Shown one piece after another: positions 21,633 to 30,737 of a DNA stretch of 43,375 nt; within the stretch, counting starts at the first letter, position 1; the number at the start of each line of letters is the position of its first letter. The position numbers were made by a program, and so were the translations under genes. The DNA is taken from positions 1 to 43,375 of IMG/VR virus record IMGVR_UViG_3300025526_000004; one strand, 5' to 3'. The stretch is from a virus. The notes under the pieces were generated by a model. It saw only the letters and a program-made list of their open reading frames with translations, made no database searches and was not told the origin of the DNA.

Positions 21633-24600
21633 TTACGGGACAGAGATCACGTACGCGTTCTGCTTCGGGTAGAACTGGAGACCCTCGCCGTCCATCTGCC
21701 ACATGTCCTGCACGAACAGGTGGCGTCGGCCGCTCACGAACCGGTAAGCCTGCAGGTCCATGCAGGGCTCGTAGGCGTGCAGGTTGGTGTTGACCAGCGT
21801 CGTCCGCACCCACGAACCTGTGGAGGTCGTCCGGCGCAGCATCTCCAGCTTGCCCCCGGCCTCCTCGTCCCGGATGATCAGGCGGATGTCGATGCTGGTA
21901 CCCGACCCCGACGCCAGCACGAGCGGGCGCGCGATCGGCACGGACTTCGTTCCTGCCCCGCCGAGGGTGAAGTCGCTCCAGCGCGCGTTGAGGTTCTCGA
22001 CCAGCCACGCCGATCCGGTCCAGCGCACGATGTGGTACTGGACCGCGCCGTTCACGCGCCAGTAGGACGCGATCACCGGGTTGTCGGCTCCGTCTACCGC
22101 CATGGTCGTCTGGTTCATCAGCGCGCTGTTCTGCGCGATGGTCGCGGCCTTCACCGAGTTCGCCTGAGTGGCCGGGATCGTCTGCGCCGAGCCGTCCGCG
22201 CGCACGAAGGCCGTATTGGCGTTCGAGGTGGCCCTCATGTAGGCGATGTCGTGGTTGGTCGCCACGTCGCCGGTCTCACGCCACGTCCACGAGATGTGCA
22301 GGCGGTCCTGCGAGTCGACGATGGCCTGCCAGTAGGCCGAGCGCACGCCCTCGCCGGAGATGAGGTTGTCCGACAGGCGCGTCCAGGTGCCGGTCGAATT
22401 GGTGTACTTGTTCAGCACCGCCTGGCCGTCGCCCGACACTCCGTACCGATACAGGAACAGCAGGTCGCCGTTGGACAGTCGGTAGAACTCTGGGTATGTG
22501 GTGACGTCCTCCAGGGTACCCACCATCGCTTTGGTCGCCAGGGTCGTGTGGTCACCCGCCACCGTGGTGCGGGCGTAGTGGATCGCGCCGGAGTGGGACG
22601 TCCACGCGAGGTGCAGGTGACCCGCCCCGTCCACCGCGATGGAGATGGAGTTGTGGGCGTCGTAGTTCTCCTCCGGCCAGAGGGTGACCACGTGCTTGGA
22701 CCAGGTCGACGAGTTCGTCGCCCGGCGCGCTACCACCAACTGGCTGAACGAGTTGTAATAGGCGGCGAACTGGTACTCCGTGCCGCTGATCGTCTGGGTC
22801 GCCAGCGGCGACTTCCGGAACGGGGTGGCGTTGATCTGGTTGCATGCCCACCCGGTGTCGATCAGGCTCGACGTCACGCCCGCGCCCAGAGTCAGCGCGG
22901 GCGGGCTCGACGGCTGGGGCTTCGGCATCGGCACGATGATGAACGTGTGGACGGTCCCGCCGTTCGAGATCGTGCCGACCGGCCGGATCGTCCAGCCGCC
23001 CGCGCCGGAGCGGAGCTGGACGGTTCCGGAGGACTGGTATTCGCCCGCGGGGACCAGGTTCGGCGGGAGCTGGAGCGCGTCCAGGCCGGTCGACGCGCCG
23101 TTGCGGTACATGACCCCGTAGATCATGAGCATGCCGTTGATCTGGCGGCACTTCACACCGTCCCAACCACCCGAGGTGTAGTGGGTGAAGTCGTTCAGCC
23201 ACTTAATCCCGAGTTCTTCCGGCGTGAAGTCGTAGGAGGTGTACCCCGCCGCCTCTACGTCGGCTAGGCTGGCGCGCGACTGGGCCTTGAAGGCCGCTTC
23301 CGCGTGCGAGGAGTACCGGGCGTCCAGCTCGGTGTCGTAGTGGTAGACCCGACGCCAGGCGTCCCAGGTGCCGCTGATCTGCTGACGCTCCCAGGTCTCG
23401 CGCTGGCCCGAGCCGGTGTAGCCGATCGCGCGCTGGTATACCCACACGTTGGAGTGCTGGATCACCTGGATGTAGAACCATCCAGTGCCATCCGGGCTGT
23501 TGGTCAGAGCCTGTCCTCTGTACCACCCGGTAGAGATCAGAGCGTTGAGATCAGTGTTGGAGACATCACCGGCAACCTCCTGCAGTCGCGTGGGGAAGCG
23601 CGCGTTGGGGAGGGTGCCCGTCAGGTCTGTCGCCGCGTTGTGCGTGTGGCCCCGGAAGATCTGGATCGCGCCCGCGGGCGCGGAGGTGACCAGGTCGTAG
23701 CCCGCCAGGTCCGTCGAGAAGGTGGCCGACCAGCCCGTCTGGAACGAGTCCGGAGGAGAGACATGGCTGATGTCGACAGTTTCGATGGTGAACGCCGGGT
23801 ACTGCCAGGCGCTCGTCTTGTCGATCACGAGCGCGACCGTGCCGGTGGTCGTGTTGCGGGCGAACCGGACGCCCGTCACGTCAGCGGGGCCGTCGACCTT
23901 CACCGTGGTGCGCGCGAACGCGGGCCCCGAGTTGTAGGCGTAGAAGCCCGCGTCGACGTCCCAGACGTTCATGCCGTTCTGGTAGTCGAAGCCACGGATC
24001 GCGATCCGCGTCATGTAGTTTCCGAACGTGATCGGCGTGTCGATGACGAGGGACCCCGCCGAGGACGCGGCGGGCGACTGCCAGCGCAGGACGTCGTGGA
24101 ACGTCTTCCCCGCCGAGCCCGCGGCGGTCAGGACGTGCCGCATGAACAGCGACGCCTGCTCGGTCTCCGACAGCCGGAGCCTGATCCACGCCGTCCACGT
24201 GCCGTTGTTCATGTGGCGGCGGTAGGTCTGGGTGTCGCCATCGTTCGCGTCGGCGGTGAAGCGATGGACCGTCTGGGTCACCCAGGACGCGTTGTGCGCC
24301 TCGACATGGCCGATGACCCATCCGGTAGCCGGAGCGTTCAGCGCCGCATCGTCCATGTACCACCCATTGTGGACGGCGTCGTTCCAGTCGTCGATAACCT
24401 TCGCGAACGGACCCAGCCGGTCCGCCAGGCCCATCGCCCCGGACGACGTCGACACGATCGCCTTCACCAGATCCACGTACGCCTTGGTAGCCGCGTCCTG
24501 AGCCGCGGAGGGGTCCACGAACTGCGCCCGTCCGGCCGCGTCACGCTTCACTAGGGTGCTGGGGGTAGGGGACGAGGTCGCCGCTCCGACCCCCGCGTGC

Positions 24601-25847
24601 TCCTTGCGCTCCAGCCGCGCCACCCGGTCGTCGAGGGACTCCACCTTCGCCGCCTGCGCGTCCTGCACCGCGAAGCCGGACACGTCGCCCAGCGCCGCCC
24701 CGACCCGCACGCCCTCCGAGTTCGCCAGGATCACCGCTTCGGTGACCCGGTTGGCAGTCTCGATGCCGGACACCACGGTGGTGACCTGATCCCCGACCAG
24801 CCAGTCGCGGCCGTATTCCATGCCCTGGTTCTCGGCGGGGATGACCTTGGCCTGCACGCCTCCCCGGCCCTCGTACAGGGCTTCCTCGCCCGCCTGGGCC
24901 AGCTCGGTCTCGTTGTTGGTGTTGGAGTGGTCGAGGAACACCTCGTAGACCAGGCCCCACTCCTCCTCGGCCGCGGTGGCGTCCGGGTCGGTGGACACGA
25001 TCATCTGGCGCGCGGTGCCTTCGCCCTGACCGGCGGCGACCGCCCAGGTCACCGTGGGGGGCGCGATCGTGACTTCCTCAGAGGTCAGGGACCCGTTGTC
25101 GATGTCGAAGCGGACGTACGGCCGCTTGTCGCGCGAGTCCAGGACCTGGAACTCCAGCACCGACCCGTTCTGCGCCACCCGAAACCCGAGCGAGGGGTCC
25201 AGCGCCACTAGCTCGCGAAGCAGGACCAGCAGGTTCTGGAACCGGGGCGACTTGGTCGCGGTGGCCCCGCGGTCCTGGTTGGTGGGCTGGAGCCGCAGGA
25301 ACTCTCGTAGTCCGCGAAGCCTGCCCGGCTTGGCCCAGGTGACCGGCGGGGAGGACAGAGCGCCGTTGGCCGTGTTGTACGCCACGTACTGGCGCATGAG
25401 CGCCTCGATGGTGCCGGTCCGGGTGTCGTTGGCCTTGGTCTGCGCGGCCGGGTCATCGCCGGTTGCCCCCTGCGGGTCCGGGAATGCCAGCGCTCCGGCC
25501 AGGAGGACCTCGTCCGTGACACCGGAGAACGTGAAGGTACCCTGGGGGCTCTCCAGGTTTCGGAGCTTCAAGGGAGTGGTCGTCGGGCCCGAGAAGATCA
25601 CGCCCTCGACCGTGGAGGCGGTGATGCTGTTCTCCACCGTGGTTCCGATCGGCCCCCGAAGAATCACGCCCGACCCCGGCTCTTGCAGGTACGGCACCAT
25701 AGGGTGCGACGCGGGGAGGGTCAGCGACCACTCGCCTACGCCACACCAGACCAGGCGCGCCTTGAGGTTGAGGTACGCCGGAGTGATCTGGCCCACCCGG
25801 TTGAGGTTGCGGTCGCGGACTTCGAGGGTGAGGTCGGATACCTGCAT
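21633..25847 (-). CDS. Gp37-like tail protein fused to receptor-binding and BNR propeller modules
   Basis: This 1404-residue protein joins several parts. Residues 1-400 match the Gp37-like tail-tip family of actinophages (LEVRDRNLNRVGQ at the start, LPASHPMVPYL), followed by a short coiled coil (VESLDDRVARLERKE near 405). Near 450 comes a fibre linker with AATKAYVDLV, then two pyocin-knob-like domains (near 485 and 780: GWYMDD...TWTAWIRL and GWYRGQ...TWDAWRRVY). The last 400 residues look like a BNR-type beta-propeller with repeats such as AVDGAGHLHLAWTSHSG and IVDSQDRLHISWTW. Related propellers include polysaccharide lyases, so this end may bind or cut a surface glycan. Confidence 0.8.
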   Translation of the reverse strand: MQVSDLTLEVRDRNLNRVGQITPAYLNLKARLVWCGVGEWSLTLPASHPMVPYLQEPGSGVILRGPIGTTVENSITASTVEGVIFSGPTTTPLKLRNLESPQGTFTFSGVTDEVLLAGALAFPDPQGATGDDPAAQTKANDTRTGTIEALMRQYVAYNTANGALSSPPVTWAKPGRLRGLREFLRLQPTNQDRGATATKSPRFQNLLVLLRELVALDPSLGFRVAQNGSVLEFQVLDSRDKRPYVRFDIDNGSLTSEEVTIAPPTVTWAVAAGQGEGTARQMIVSTDPDATAAEEEWGLVYEVFLDHSNTNNETELAQAGEEALYEGRGGVQAKVIPAENQGMEYGRDWLVGDQVTTVVSGIETANRVTEAVILANSEGVRVGAALGDVSGFAVQDAQAAKVESLDDRVARLERKEHAGVGAATSSPTPSTLVKRDAAGRAQFVDPSAAQDAATKAYVDLVKAIVSTSSGAMGLADRLGPFAKVIDDWNDAVHNGWYMDDAALNAPATGWVIGHVEAHNASWVTQTVHRFTADANDGDTQTYRRHMNNGTWTAWIRLRLSETEQASLFMRHVLTAAGSAGKTFHDVLRWQSPAASSAGSLVIDTPITFGNYMTRIAIRGFDYQNGMNVWDVDAGFYAYNSGPAFARTTVKVDGPADVTGVRFARNTTTGTVALVIDKTSAWQYPAFTIETVDISHVSPPDSFQTGWSATFSTDLAGYDLVTSAPAGAIQIFRGHTHNAATDLTGTLPNARFPTRLQEVAGDVSNTDLNALISTGWYRGQALTNSPDGTGWFYIQVIQHSNVWVYQRAIGYTGSGQRETWERQQISGTWDAWRRVYHYDTELDARYSSHAEAAFKAQSRASLADVEAAGYTSYDFTPEELGIKWLNDFTHYTSGGWDGVKCRQINGMLMIYGVMYRNGASTGLDALQLPPNLVPAGEYQSSGTVQLRSGAGGWTIRPVGTISNGGTVHTFIIVPMPKPQPSSPPALTLGAGVTSSLIDTGWACNQINATPFRKSPLATQTISGTEYQFAAYYNSFSQLVVARRATNSSTWSKHVVTLWPEENYDAHNSISIAVDGAGHLHLAWTSHSGAIHYARTTVAGDHTTLATKAMVGTLEDVTTYPEFYRLSNGDLLFLYRYGVSGDGQAVLNKYTNSTGTWTRLSDNLISGEGVRSAYWQAIVDSQDRLHISWTWRETGDVATNHDIAYMRATSNANTAFVRADGSAQTIPATQANSVKAATIAQNSALMNQTTMAVDGADNPVIASYWRVNGAVQYHIVRWTGSAWLVENLNARWSDFTLGGAGTKSVPIARPLVLASGSGTSIDIRLIIRDEEAGGKLEMLRRTTSTGSWVRTTLVNTNLHAYEPCMDLQAYRFVSGRRHLFVQDMWQMDGEGLQFYPKQNAYVISVP

Positions 25848-26708
25848 TCAGAACACCAGCAATCTACGAGGGTGCCAGGTCACGTCCACGCGGGACGCGC
25901 CGGTCGGGTTGTCGAGTGAGATGGTGGCGAGGGTCGAGCCCGGGGGAACCGACCAGAACCGGGGAGAGGGGGCGAGCCCCGTGTACCGGTTCAGGCCGGT
26001 GTCATCCGTGATAACGCCGTTCAGCGAGTCTACCAGGATCGAGCCCCCGGCGGCGATAGTGCCGGTCCAGTCCAGCACCTGCGACCCGGAAGCGAGGGTG
26101 AACCCGTCGAACGGGCCCACCAGGTTCCACGTCGGCCAGGCGTCCACATCGCCCGTGTTGGTGATTTCAACCTGCCCCATGGATTCGGTGGTCGCGAGCT
26201 GGAGCTGGGCCAGCGACACCCCCGGGCCGAGCAGACCCAGCCCTGCGCCCGGAGCGGCGATCGACCGAGACTCCGCATCCACGCGCTCCCAGTAGGGCGA
26301 CCCCGCCTCGACCGTGATCACGGTCCGGACGTAGGTGACGCCGTCCGTGTCGACGCCCCAGTCGAAGTCGCCGCCGCCGGAGCGGACGCAGTCCACGTAC
26401 CACGCCTCGTTGTCGAGTTCCGCCACCAGTCGGACCGGGGCGTTCTCCAGGGTGAGGATCCGCGCCACCTGCCGGAACCGGTCCGAGACCTGCGAGCGGT
26501 CTGCCCCTTCGATCTTGATCGGGAGGTCGATGGTCCGGGAGAGGGTGCGGCCCCCCTGGTACTGCTTACCGTTACCCGCACCCTCAAACCACTGGAGCGA
26601 CACCGGGGGCAGGCCGGTCCCGCGCACGTTGGCCTTCGCGAACACGCCCGAGGAGCGGCCCATCTCCAGGCTACCGCCCGCCGAGCTGATCGATAGCACC
26701 CTGGTCAC
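25848..26708 (-). CDS. Distal tail protein (Dit)
   Basis: The 286-residue protein lies directly after the tape measure and before the Gp37-like protein, the normal place for Dit, which caps the tube and anchors the tip. The beta-rich sequence includes VRGTGLPPVSLQWFEG near 30-45, a TIDLPIKIEG segment, a YWERV motif near 133, and a second half with VEITNTGDVDAWPTW and GSQVLDWTG typical of the Dit galectin-like domain. It overlaps the tape measure stop (ATGA). Start at 26708 has a GGAGGTAACC ribosome site. Confidence 0.8.
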   Translation of the reverse strand: MTRVLSISSAGGSLEMGRSSGVFAKANVRGTGLPPVSLQWFEGAGNGKQYQGGRTLSRTIDLPIKIEGADRSQVSDRFRQVARILTLENAPVRLVAELDNEAWYVDCVRSGGGDFDWGVDTDGVTYVRTVITVEAGSPYWERVDAESRSIAAPGAGLGLLGPGVSLAQLQLATTESMGQVEITNTGDVDAWPTWNLVGPFDGFTLASGSQVLDWTGTIAAGGSILVDSLNGVITDDTGLNRYTGLAPSPRFWSVPPGSTLATISLDNPTGASRVDVTWHPRRLLVF

Positions 26709-29005
26709 TGGTTACCTCCGAACGGCGAGCGCGGCGACCCGAGGGCGGCGAACAGCGCCTCTTCGGACGAGAGCGACTGGTGCTCGGCCGCGTGGTAGTG
26801 GAACTCGTTGTGAGTCGGGGCCTGATCGCGCGCAGGGACCCGCTCGACCGGTGCCGGGCCTCCCCAGTCGCCGTTGAGCGCCGCCTGGATCGCCGCGTCC
26901 GAGAACGGGTTCTTCGCGAGCATGCCGTCCGTGAACTGGTCCATGATCGCGCCACCCGAATCCAGGAGCCGGGTCCAGCCCGATCCCGAGAACGGACCCC
27001 GCTTGGCAGGCGAGTTCGGGAAGAACCCGGCGGCGAAGTTCAGGACGCCCGCCACCGCGTCCCCGACTGCGCCGATCATCCCCGAGATGCCGTTGATGAA
27101 CCCCTGGATCAGCGCGCGGCCGGAGTCGAGGAGCCAGGTGCCGATCCCGGCGAAGAACCCGCGGATCCGGCCGGGGATCCCGCCGAGGAAGCTCATCACG
27201 CCGTTCCACGCCCCGGTCACGCCGTTGCGGATGCCGTTCCACAGGCCGGAGAAGAACCCGGTGAGGCCCGACCACATCCCCCGCCACCCGGCGAGGAAGC
27301 CGGAGATGACTCCGTTGGCCCAGGACACGATGCCGGACCAGATCGACCGGAAGGTCGAGCTGATGCTGTTCCAGACGCCCATCCAGAACCCGACGTACGC
27401 GTTGATGACGCCACGGATCCAGGAGATGAAGCCATCCCAGACCCCGCGGACGAACCCGACGAAGCCCTCCCAGACCGTACGGATGAAGTTGCCGACGTTG
27501 GACCAGGTGGTGTTCCACCAGGAAACGAACCCGGTGATCACGGAGTTGATCCAGTTCAGGAACTCCTGCCACATCGACCGCAGGCCCGCGACCAGGCCGA
27601 GGATCACCTTCTTGGTGTGGTCGTCCAGCTTGTTCCAGACGCCCTGCCAGAAGGCGAGGAACGCGTTCTGGATGGAGCGGATCCAGCCGACCCAGCCCTC
27701 CCAGATTCCGCGGATAAACGCCACGAACCCCTGCCAGATGGTCTGGACGGCCCGGCCGACCGTGGCCCAGATGGAGTTCCACCAGGCGGCGACTCCGTCG
27801 ACGATCCCGGTGAGCCAGCCGACGAAGCCCTCCCATAGGCCGGTGATCCAGGCGACGAAGCCCTCCCACACCGACACGATCCACGCGCCGACGCCATCCC
27901 AGAACGAGGTCCACTGGGCCCCGATCGACGCGAGACCCGCCATCAGCCAGTCGACGAACGCGCCCCAGACCTCGCTGATCCAGGCGACCACCGCGTCCCA
28001 GTTCTGCGCCAGGAGGATGATCGCGCCGAGTAGGAGGCCAACCGCCACGATCAGCAGGCCGATCGGGTTCGCCGCCATCGCCGCGTTGAGGAGCCACTGA
28101 GCCGCGGTGAAGGCGATCACCATACCCAGCACCAGCCCCAGACCGGTAGCGAGCGGGCCGAGCCAGTGGGCGTTCTGCTGAATCCAGGTGACCAGGCCAG
28201 AGATGGCGGGGATCACGTTGTTGATCAGGAACCCCTGGAGCTGGATCAGCACCGGCAGGAGCATCGCGCCGACCTTGCCCCCCAGCTCCTCGGTCTGCGC
28301 CGCGGCGATCTTGGACTGGTTGGCGTAGCCTTCGGAGGTCTTGGCGAAGTCGCCCATCGCTCGCGCGCCGTCCTTGTGGATGATAGCGAGGATCGCCGCG
28401 GCCTTCTCCTGCGCCGTCAGCTCGGAGGCGACCGTCTTGCCAGTCATGGCGAGCGCCTCGGACTCGACGCGCGCCGCGTTGATGCCGGGGATCACCGCCT
28501 GCAGGGAGTCGTACTCGCCACGGAACGCGGCCGACATCCGGTCCGCCACGTCAGCGGTAGGCAGGTTGTTGAACGAGCCGAGGTCCGCGGCCATCTGCAC
28601 CGCGTTGATGCTCATGTCGGCCGCGGCCTCGCTCGTGTATCCGAGCTGGGTAAACAGGTTACCGAAGTTCGCCGCCGACTCGATCGCAGCGGACTTCGAC
28701 AGGCCGACCGCGGTGGACGCCGTATCGCCCCACTTCGAGATGCGGCCCGCCTGATCCTCGAAGATCGCGCTCGACTTGCTGAGGGTCTCGTTCAGGTCGG
28801 AGGCGTAGTTGATTCCGTTGGTGAAGAACTCCGCGATCCCGACACCAGCGAACGCCGTAGCCGCAAGACCGGCGACCTTGGAGAACACGCCACTCATGCG
28901 GTCGCCGGTCGCCTGGGCCTTGCTGTCGATCCCGCCGAGCCCCCGGTTCACCCCGGAGTCGTCGACAGCGACCTTGGCAACCAGCGTGCCGATGTCGAAT
29001 GCCAT
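26705..29005 (-). CDS. Tail tape measure protein
   Basis: The 766-residue protein sets tail length; at roughly 0.15 nm per residue it predicts a tail near 115 nm. It has a Gly/Ala-rich N-terminus (DSGVNRGLGGIDSKAQATGDR), a helical domain, a membrane-like segment near 290-330 (LGLVLGMVIAF, LLIVAVGLLLGAIILLAQNWD), and from about 335 to 600 many Trp-rich repeats of about 20 residues such as GVWDGFISWIRGVINAYVGF and FWMGVWNSI. The C-terminus has an NSPAKRGPFSGSGW motif. There is no peptidase motif. It follows the G/GT chaperones and overlaps Dit. Confidence 0.92.
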   Translation of the reverse strand: MAFDIGTLVAKVAVDDSGVNRGLGGIDSKAQATGDRMSGVFSKVAGLAATAFAGVGIAEFFTNGINYASDLNETLSKSSAIFEDQAGRISKWGDTASTAVGLSKSAAIESAANFGNLFTQLGYTSEAAADMSINAVQMAADLGSFNNLPTADVADRMSAAFRGEYDSLQAVIPGINAARVESEALAMTGKTVASELTAQEKAAAILAIIHKDGARAMGDFAKTSEGYANQSKIAAAQTEELGGKVGAMLLPVLIQLQGFLINNVIPAISGLVTWIQQNAHWLGPLATGLGLVLGMVIAFTAAQWLLNAAMAANPIGLLIVAVGLLLGAIILLAQNWDAVVAWISEVWGAFVDWLMAGLASIGAQWTSFWDGVGAWIVSVWEGFVAWITGLWEGFVGWLTGIVDGVAAWWNSIWATVGRAVQTIWQGFVAFIRGIWEGWVGWIRSIQNAFLAFWQGVWNKLDDHTKKVILGLVAGLRSMWQEFLNWINSVITGFVSWWNTTWSNVGNFIRTVWEGFVGFVRGVWDGFISWIRGVINAYVGFWMGVWNSISSTFRSIWSGIVSWANGVISGFLAGWRGMWSGLTGFFSGLWNGIRNGVTGAWNGVMSFLGGIPGRIRGFFAGIGTWLLDSGRALIQGFINGISGMIGAVGDAVAGVLNFAAGFFPNSPAKRGPFSGSGWTRLLDSGGAIMDQFTDGMLAKNPFSDAAIQAALNGDWGGPAPVERVPARDQAPTHNEFHYHAAEHQSLSSEEALFAALGSPRSPFGGNQ

Positions 29006-29009
29006 GTCC

Positions 29010-29686
29010 CTACTCCTTCTTGGGCTTCACCGGGTTATACACCCGCTGGATCCGGCATTCGGTGCTCAGCAGTCCTAGGAACCTCACCTTGAACCACCTC
29101 CAGGACCGCTTGCGGATCGCCGGGTCCCCGAGGTCGATTCCGTACACCTGCTGGAAATCGGCCTCGATCAGGACCCAATCCTTAAGGAAATCGTACCATC
29201 CCGGGCCCCCTCCGCCGTCAGTTCGGGGCTCAAAGCGTGTCTGGCCGTTCGGCCCTACTTCGCCGTAGTGGAACCCTTCTTGCGCCGAGCCGCCCGGTTC
29301 TCCGGGGCTTTTGGGGCCGCGATCTGCTCCGCCGCCTCGGGGCTCATCGCGTAGTAGGCGAACGCGTACTTGACGACCTTCTGGATCGAAGCCCAGGACA
29401 CCCCATCCGCGCGCATCTCGTTCAGGGTCTCCCCCAGGAGCATGGCGGCGAACTCGCGCTCCTCGTCGTCGTCGAGGTTGAGCTTCTTCGCGTCCGCCTC
29501 GGTCAGCTCGACACCGGCCGCGGCCTTCGCGCCGAGGTTGGCGAGCTGCTGGAGGAGCATGCCGGTCTCGAAGTCGGGAGACTGGACGACGTACCGCTTG
29601 CCGTTGGGGTGTTTCTTCGACTTGATCGGCGGGAGCTTGAGGGCGTCGTCGTCGAAGAAGGTCTGCAGGTCTTTGAGGTCGGGCAT
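29010..29686 (-). CDS. Tail assembly chaperone GT, -1 frameshift product
   Basis: Ribosomes that slip back one base at CCCAAAA (29315-29309) read through into the second frame to a stop at 29010, giving a product of about 225 residues (126 of G plus 99 of T). The T part contains a Gly-rich hinge (TDGGGGPGWYDFLKDW) and a helical C-terminus with RWFKVRFLGLLSTECR. GT binds the tape measure and recruits tube subunits during tail assembly but is not in the virion. The arrangement before the tape measure gene is universal in siphoviruses, and no independent start for T is visible. Confidence 0.85.
29255..29686 (-). CDS. Tail assembly chaperone G
   Basis: The unshifted 143-residue chaperone. It is helical and charged, with FFDDDALKLPPIKSKKHPNG near 9-28, an acidic DDDEERE stretch near 72-78, and a basic C-terminus (RAARRKKGSTTAK). 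It resembles the G-like proteins (tail assembly chaperone 1) of actinobacterial siphoviruses. A strong AGGAG ribosome site lies upstream of the ATG at 29686. The slippery site falls at codons 125-126. Confidence 0.85.
   Translation of the reverse strand: MPDLKDLQTFFDDDALKLPPIKSKKHPNGKRYVVQSPDFETGMLLQQLANLGAKAAAGVELTEADAKKLNLDDDEEREFAAMLLGETLNEMRADGVSWASIQKVVKYAFAYYAMSPEAAEQIAAPKAPENRAARRKKGSTTAK
29294..29315 (-). promoter_or_regulatory. Programmed -1 frameshift site CCCAAAA with hairpin
   Basis: On the minus strand the zero frame reads GCC-CCA-AAA, fitting X-XXY-YYZ with X=C and Y=A. Directly after it, CCCGG-AGAA-CCGGG can fold into a 5-pair hairpin, which could stimulate slippage. The -1 frame is open to 29010. 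Confidence 0.8.
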
Positions 29687-29719
29687 TGTGCTCTCCTAAG
29701 GTAGGGATTAGGAAGGGGA

Positions 29720-29761
29720 ACCGGCCCGGAGTGAGTGTGACGGGGACCACCCCGGGCCGGT
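29720..29761 (-). terminator. Hairpin after the major tail protein gene
   Basis: ACCGGCCCGG and CCGGGCCGGT form a perfect 10-pair stem with a 22-base loop, between the tube protein stop and the G chaperone start. A partial terminator here would let the tube protein be made in excess over the chaperones. Confidence 0.6.
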
Positions 29762-29767
29762 CGTGTG

Positions 29768-30271
29768 TTACGGAGTGGTGGCCGTGTCCGGGTGGGTGAT
29801 CGAAACCGGCTTGCCCTGGCCGGTCAGCGTGACCGTAACCGTGGAGGTCGCGTCCATGCCGCCGCCGTCCGGGGACCAGGTGACCGTGGCGAAGCCCTCG
29901 TAGGCCTCGACGCGGGGACCGCCCGGCTCCATCTCGTACCAACGGACCTTGACCCGGTTGGCCGCGCCGGTCTGGCGCGACGCGAGCCGGAGGACCTCCT
30001 GGCCGGGGTCGTAGGCCGTGGCGTCCGCCACCGTGGTCTTGCGGCCGACCTTGAGCTCCAGCGACCAGGCGTTCGCGGTGACGGTGCTGGACTTCCAGCC
30101 CTCGCCGTCGAAGTCCGAGTCGTCCTGGACCGAGCCCTCGACGCCGTCCTTGAACTCCTGGATGCCGAACACGCCGATGGGCGCGTTCGCCGTCAGGGTC
30201 GGGTACACGTCGAGGTACCACTTGCGGTTGGTCGTCGAAGCCCCGAGGGGCGTCTTAGTCGTTGCGGGCAT
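29768..30271 (-). CDS. Major tail tube protein
   Basis: The 167-residue product has the beta-sandwich pattern of siphovirus tube proteins: KWYLDVYP near 17-24, FGIQEFKDGVEGSVQDDSDF, then a strand series WSLELKVGRK, VRWYEMEPGG, AYEGFATVTWSP and VTVTLTGQGKP. It lies upstream of the chaperones and downstream of the tail terminator, as expected. The C-terminus (ITHPDTATTP) is short with no Ig-like decoration domain. It would be one of the two most abundant virion proteins. Confidence 0.85.
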   Translation of the reverse strand: MPATTKTPLGASTTNRKWYLDVYPTLTANAPIGVFGIQEFKDGVEGSVQDDSDFDGEGWKSSTVTANAWSLELKVGRKTTVADATAYDPGQEVLRLASRQTGAANRVKVRWYEMEPGGPRVEAYEGFATVTWSPDGGGMDATSTVTVTLTGQGKPVSITHPDTATTP

Positions 30272-30296
30272 TATCCCTCCTCAGGGCGTCAGTCGG

Positions 30297-30737
30297 CTAC
30301 TGCCGGTGGTTTGAGAGTCGGTGGACTCCCAAGTAGTAGTTCTCCGTGTGCCGGAGGTTACCAGCCTGGTCCTGCCCCTGCGAGCCACCCGACTGGCGAA
30401 CTGCCGACGTTACCTTGACACCGCCTAGTGTAACACCCCAGAGCCCATGGAGTCGATTGAACGCGTCGTCGACTGCCCGGGTCACCTCCAGCTTGGTGCC
30501 GTAGAAGTCGAGCTGGACGCCGACGATGGAGTCGGACAGCGAGGTGTCATCCCCGACCGGGTAGGCGTTGATGACGAGTGAGTGGCGGTCCCGTACCAGC
30601 GGGGCGAGCACCGCGTAGATCCCGAACTCGGAGTCTGCGTACTGGCCGGTCTGGCGGAACACCAGCGGCTGGGTGGCGTTGGGGTTGTCGGCAAGCCAGC
30701 GAGCCACGCCGTTGATCACACTCTCGGTGAAGGTCAT
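30297..30737 (-). CDS. Tail terminator protein
   Basis: The 146-residue protein occupies the tail terminator/completion slot between the gp10-like protein and the tube gene. It starts with a helix (ESVINGVARWLADN), followed by VFRQTGQYADSEFGIYAVLAPLVRDRHSLVINAYPV and LDFYGTKLEVTRAVDDAFNRLHGLWGVTLGG, the mixed alpha/beta layout of lambda gpU-like and minor capsid-type neck proteins. It probably caps the tail and joins it to the head. Family assignment rests on position and pattern. Confidence 0.7.
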   Translation of the reverse strand: MTFTESVINGVARWLADNPNATQPLVFRQTGQYADSEFGIYAVLAPLVRDRHSLVINAYPVGDDTSLSDSIVGVQLDFYGTKLEVTRAVDDAFNRLHGLWGVTLGGVKVTSAVRQSGGSQGQDQAGNLRHTENYYLGVHRLSNHRQ

